From Neurospora crassa OR74A (taxonomy: Eukaryota; Ascomycota; Sordariomycetes; Sordariales; Sordariaceae): DNA of 64,000 nt. Position 1 is the stretch's first letter; every line of letters starts with the position of its first letter. The position numbers were made by a program, and so were the translations under genes. The stretch is from NCBI RefSeq assembly GCF_000182925.2, contig NC_026503.1:4898001-4962000 (forward strand). Reading direction: 5' to 3'. This document shows, piece after piece, positions 60,783 to 64,000 of the stretch. The notes under the pieces are model-generated. The model was not told where the DNA came from. It did not search any database and saw nothing but the letters and a program-made list of their open reading frames with translations.

Positions 60783-61808
60783 ATGTCTGAGAGCTTCAAC
60801 GAAGACATCATCGAGGACTCTCCCGCCGCTCCCTCTGGCGATGTCGAGATGACCGAGGGTGGTGGTGTTGCCGAGGGCGCCAGCGCGGAGGACGCGCCCG
60901 CCAACAAGGACGAGCTCCCCTTTGCTGAGGAGTCGGCCGACTCGCCCCCTCCTCCTCGCGTCACCTTCCTGCAGTACCTTTCGAGCCCCATCGTCACCTT
61001 GATCGTCGGCACCGGAGACCAGGAGACCGTCCTCACGGCCCATCAGTCCCTCCTCGTCCAGAGCCCCTGGTTCGCCGAGGCCTGCGCCGACTTTACCGAT
61101 GATGGCAGCGTATGTTTTCCCATACCCTGAGTCGGACAGACAGTCTCAAGCTAACCAAGTGGAATGAATTGATGCAAACTAGCCCCGCCAGATCGAGCTC
61201 CCTAACGACGACATCGACGCCATGGGCTGCTTCCTCGAGTTTTTGTATACAGGCGACTACTTCCCCAAAAAGGTTCCCGGCCAGCGCGCGCTCGAGAAGG
61301 ACCCGTCGATCCCCGAGGTCGACCTGACGGGCGAGCAGCTGCTCAAGCACGCGCGCGTCTACACGATTGCCGAGAAGTTCGGGCTCACCAACCTCAAGAA
61401 CCTGGCCTCGTCCAAGATCCACTGCGTCAACTCGACGGCCAAGGGCGAGATTGCGTACGCGCGCTACGTGTACGAGTTCACGTCCAAGGACGACACCACC
61501 ATTCGCGCGCCCGTGGCCAACTTTTGGGCGACGCGGTCGCATACCCTCCGCGCCGAGGCCGAGGACGAGTTCAGGAACTTGTGCTTGGAGTTTCCCCAGT
61601 TCGGTTACGATGTGCTTAGTACGTTCTTTTTTCTTTTCTTGTCTGGATATTTTGGTGGTGGTGGTGGTGGTGGGTGGGATGATGAAAGCTGACAAAGAAA
61701 ATCACAGCCCGCGTCCTCGACGAAAAGCTCAAGCGCGAGCGCAACGAAAAGATGCACCCTGGTACCGGCAGCGCTCGCAAGCGCCCCAGACACAGCAGCC
61801 AGGCTTAA
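60783..61808 (+). CDS. BTB/POZ domain protein
   Basis: Exons 60783-61109, 61183-61618 and 61708-61808 join to 287 aa. An acidic N-terminus (1-58) precedes a BTB fold from about residue 65: SSPIVTLIVGTGDQETVLTA, HQSLLVQSPWFAEACADF, then IELPNDDIDAMGCFLEFLYT. A C-terminal helical extension includes LLKHARVYTIAEKFGLTNLK, typical of fungal BTB proteins. The last exon is basic (KLKRERNEK, ARKRPRHSS) and looks like a nuclear localisation signal. BTB domains mediate dimerisation or binding to Cul3 ligases; no Kelch, MATH or zinc-finger partner domain is present, so the role is open. Confidence 0.9.
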
Positions 61809-62016
61809 GCGGCGACGCGAATCATCATCATCATCATCATCATCTGAAGCGTGGAATCTACTATCGATATCATCAGCCAGGTGGTGGACATCAGTTGGGA
61901 GGACACCATTTGGTGGGTGGACATTACGTGGTGGTGGTGGTAGGAGGACGACGCGTAGGAGAGAATCTGAACGAGGGCGGAAGAAGACCGAAAAAATGGT
62001 TTGGTTTCTCATCACA

Positions 62017-62047
<31 letters not shown>

Positions 62048-62619
62048 CACACGAAAACGAAGTTTGGTCGCCGCGACAAAGGAAATTCGCAATGGAGGCG
62101 GCGGCGTTGGCGTTGGCGCAGACAGGGGAACAATCGAACAAACAAGCCGATATCAGAAGAGAATATATCATATCAATCAACCACCACCAGCTTTTTTTTC
62201 GTTCAATCATTCCATTGTTATCTCAGCTATCTTGTGTCTACCGCAGATGGTACCTACCTTACTCAGGAAACAAGGGGTTCTGTTTGTGGTCACTTCTCGG
62301 TGGATCGCGTCGAATCTCGTTGCTAAGGTGGTTCGTTCACTCTCATCGCCGCATTGTATTATATATATACTTCGTTACCAAAAGTGAAAAGGGGAAATGG
62401 CATATACCATGCACATGCTCTGCTGGTCTCGTTCTTTTTGCCATTCTTAATTCTTTACATATACACTCAAAATTCGCGTGACGACTGCCCCCCCCCCTCC
62501 TCATCATCATCATCATCATGCGGGTTATGGGCAAAGTTTTCCATGTGGGGACGCGTAATTCCAAGGCTTAATAAACCCACTATCAGAATCGTCAAAATCA
62601 AGGTTAGACCATCTATCCA
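61809..62619. other. 3' flank of the BTB gene
   Basis: No gene seen. It has (ATC)n at about 61828-61845, GGT-rich DNA at about 61880-61945, and (ACAG)n at about 62018-62049. Frames crossing these repeats are open only because of them. Confidence 0.5.
62018..62049 (+). repeat. (ACAG)n microsatellite
   Basis: About eight ACAG copies about 210 bp after the BTB stop codon. Confidence 0.85.
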
Positions 62620-62693
62620 TCCCTCGTGGCGCAATTGGCTAGCGCGTCAGACTGTTAATCTGGAGGCTGTAAGTTCGATCCTTACCGAGGGAG
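62620..62693 (+). tRNA. tRNA-Asn (anticodon GTT)
   Basis: A complete cloverleaf without an intron. The acceptor stem TCCCTCG pairs with CGAGGGA, the D arm is GCGCAATTGGCTAGCGC, the anticodon stem TCAGA/TCTGG encloses CTGTTAA with GTT at 62654-62656, and the T arm contains GTTCGATCC. The discriminator is G at 62693. A T run follows directly, as expected for RNA polymerase III. Confidence 0.97.
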
Positions 62694-62701
62694 TGTGATT
62701 C

Positions 62702-62711
62702 TTTTTTTTTT
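62702..62711 (+). terminator. RNA polymerase III T-run terminator
   Basis: Ten consecutive T begin 9 nt after the tRNA-Asn end. T runs also occur near 62758-62772 and 62812-62826 as possible backups. Confidence 0.8.
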
Positions 62712-63777
62712 CCTTCCCCTTTCGCAATATTTTTGCAAATGCTATTTGCTTGCTCACTTTTTTTTTTTTTTTCTCGTTATAAGAGATTTCGAATATTTTC
62801 ATTTCTTTCTTTTTTTTTTTTTTTTTGAATCAACATAACCGGGCTAGTGAAATTAATCGGGAGAGTAACTACCTACGTACTTGAAGTAGAACAACATTAC
62901 GACTGGGAGTGCACGCACGATACTCGTGTCTTTGCACTGCACTGCACTGGGTTATATGGAAAAACACTCAGCTTTCCATGATACAACCTTAACTCTTGTG
63001 GGCCAGAAATACCTAGGCCACATCGAAAGTCTCGCAGATTATAGGTACTTACCTATACCCGCTCGGTACACCCGACGGGAGAAGTTTTTTCCATCTCAAA
63101 AAAAGGGAAAGAAGGGATACATACATACATACCATGATGCCAAAAGTCGGGATATCTTTTCTCTCTTGAATTACCTACTGTCCACAGCCGTCATTCCTTA
63201 TTAATATCTGCACACAATATCTTCACAGTGTTGTACCTGGCTTCAAGAAAGGCAGACACGGAAACTGGGCCTCCAAAGGGGTTCCGAATTGGCACCAAAG
63301 CTGCTTTTCGAGACTTACAACAAAGTAATGATTATTATTTTTTATTTTTATTTTTTTTTTCCTGCAACTCTTATCCCGAAACGGACTGGCACAGCGAATG
63401 TAAAATGATGATGCCATACGAATATGTAGCGATGCTCGGGTTGCTCGAGTAGCTTGATTGGGTCATCAAGTGGTTAAAAACAACAGGACGGAACTCTACG
63501 AGTTCACAGAGGCCAAGTCAGCTGCCAACCGCTGGGGGGAAAGATGGATGAGCAGGACTAGTTTGCAATCAATTGAATTGGTGGCCTTGCCTACCTTCAG
63601 CATAACAGCCAAAATGTTAACCATGAAAGTCGAATGCCGCCGGCGGTTCACGATCACTCAGCGGAAATACAACCCAACCATCGTAAATGACAAAGCTTTG
63701 AGCCATCGCCGAGCTGACAGAAATGTCAAATATCATTATTCATAAATGCATCATCACAACTTGCTCCCCAACGGCAG
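62712..63777. other. Intergenic after the tRNA
   Basis: T-rich at first, then no recognisable gene. (CATA)n at about 63120-63131 and T-rich sequence at about 63333-63360 are the only notable features. Confidence 0.45.
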
Positions 63778-64000
63778 TCACTCCTTCTCCTCGTGCTTCC
63801 ACCCCAGCACCCGCTCAATCTTTTCCACACTCCAGAAGCCCTTGTTCCCGGACATATCCCCCTTGATCTTTGTGCCCGGCCAATACTTCTTGACCAGCTC
63901 CTCATTGCTCAGCTTGGCATCCTCGCCCACCACACACCTCTCGGGACTAACCACGTTGAAAATCTCGGCTCCCTCAAACTTATCCGCGTTCTGCACCGCC
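63778..64000 (-). CDS. NAD-dependent epimerase/dehydratase-like protein, 3' part
   Basis: The gene runs off the window, so only the C-terminal 73 residues or so are seen, ending at a TGA at 63780-63778. The segment AVQNADKFEGAEIFNVVSPE, then SNEELVKKYWPGTKIKGDMS and GFWSVEKIERVLGWKHEEKE, is typical of the C-terminus of extended short-chain dehydrogenases of the NAD-dependent epimerase type: a name-sugar-epimerase-like EIFNV strand, a late Trp-Pro, then a helix ending GW. The NAD-binding Rossmann motif and catalytic YxxxK lie outside the window, so substrate cannot be judged. Confidence 0.75.
   Translation of the reverse strand, partial: AVQNADKFEGAEIFNVVSPERCVVGEDAKLSNEELVKKYWPGTKIKGDMSGNKGFWSVEKIERVLGWKHEEKE

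Noticed and set aside
1-64000. Transposons or virus-derived elements
   Set aside because: I saw no transposase, reverse transcriptase, terminal repeats or strongly AT-rich mutated blocks. The 14.7-kb inverted repeat is too short and isolated to assign to an element family.

Overview
This window looks like nuclear chromosomal DNA of a filamentous ascomycete, most likely a Sordariales fungus close to Neurospora or Sordaria. Signs of this are short GT-AG introns (mostly 50-120 nt) with CTAAC/CTGAC-like branch sites, a strong C bias at third codon positions, long pyrimidine-rich leaders, and many ACCT/AGGT tetranucleotide islands between genes. Several genes read as Neurospora-type orthologues: SCON-2, SSP-1 and SET9/HLM-1. 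I saw no transposon, retroelement or CRISPR array. Genes are sparse, about one per 4 kb, with large non-coding gaps.

Layout. 1.7-4.1 kb (+): scon-2, the F-box/WD40 sulfur controller. 9.4-10.7 kb (+): mitochondrial succinate/fumarate carrier. 15.6-17.2 kb (-): acyltransferase-3 membrane protein. 22.3-24.2 kb (-): F-box protein. 25.2-27.3 kb (-): orphan protein with an eight-cysteine C-terminus. 29.3-31.8 kb (+): very low-complexity Gln/Arg-Glu/Lys-Glu protein. 34.2-34.8 kb (-): small two-exon protein of 101 aa, with a weaker 79-aa candidate beside it. 35.5-37.6 kb (-): five-exon coiled-coil protein resembling augmin subunit HAUS3. 37.6-44.4 kb: the largest gene-free stretch. 44.4-46.5 kb (+): LrgA-LrgB fusion membrane protein. 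48.9-49.9 kb (-): Pin1/Ess1-type prolyl isomerase ssp-1. 52.3-53.6 kb (+): RNA polymerase II subunit RPB9. 54.5-55.2 kb (-): mitochondrial ribosomal protein uL14m. 57.3-59.7 kb (+): SET9 histone H4K20 methyltransferase. 60.8-61.8 kb (+): BTB/POZ protein. 62.6 kb (+): tRNA-Asn(GTT). 63.8 kb to the end (-): 3' part of an NAD-dependent epimerase-like gene.

The genes are mostly unrelated housekeeping or regulatory genes rather than a pathway cluster. One loose theme is transcription and chromatin: ssp-1 (its family acts on the Pol II CTD) and rpb9 (a Pol II subunit) are divergent neighbours, with SET9 4 kb further on. The strongest novelty candidate is at rpb9. The 784-nt first intron holds a 144-codon open frame, in phase with exon 1 and with coding-like codon use. 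If the intron is retained, a second protein results: the RPB9 N-terminal zinc ribbon joined to a new acidic tail. Other points worth a look are the ssp-1 gene (inferred GC-AG intron, 9-bp first and 10-bp last coding exons), a 28-bp inverted repeat at 14.7 kb whose only two mismatches are both G-U compatible on one strand, and the LrgA-LrgB fusion, a family best known from bacteria and plastids.
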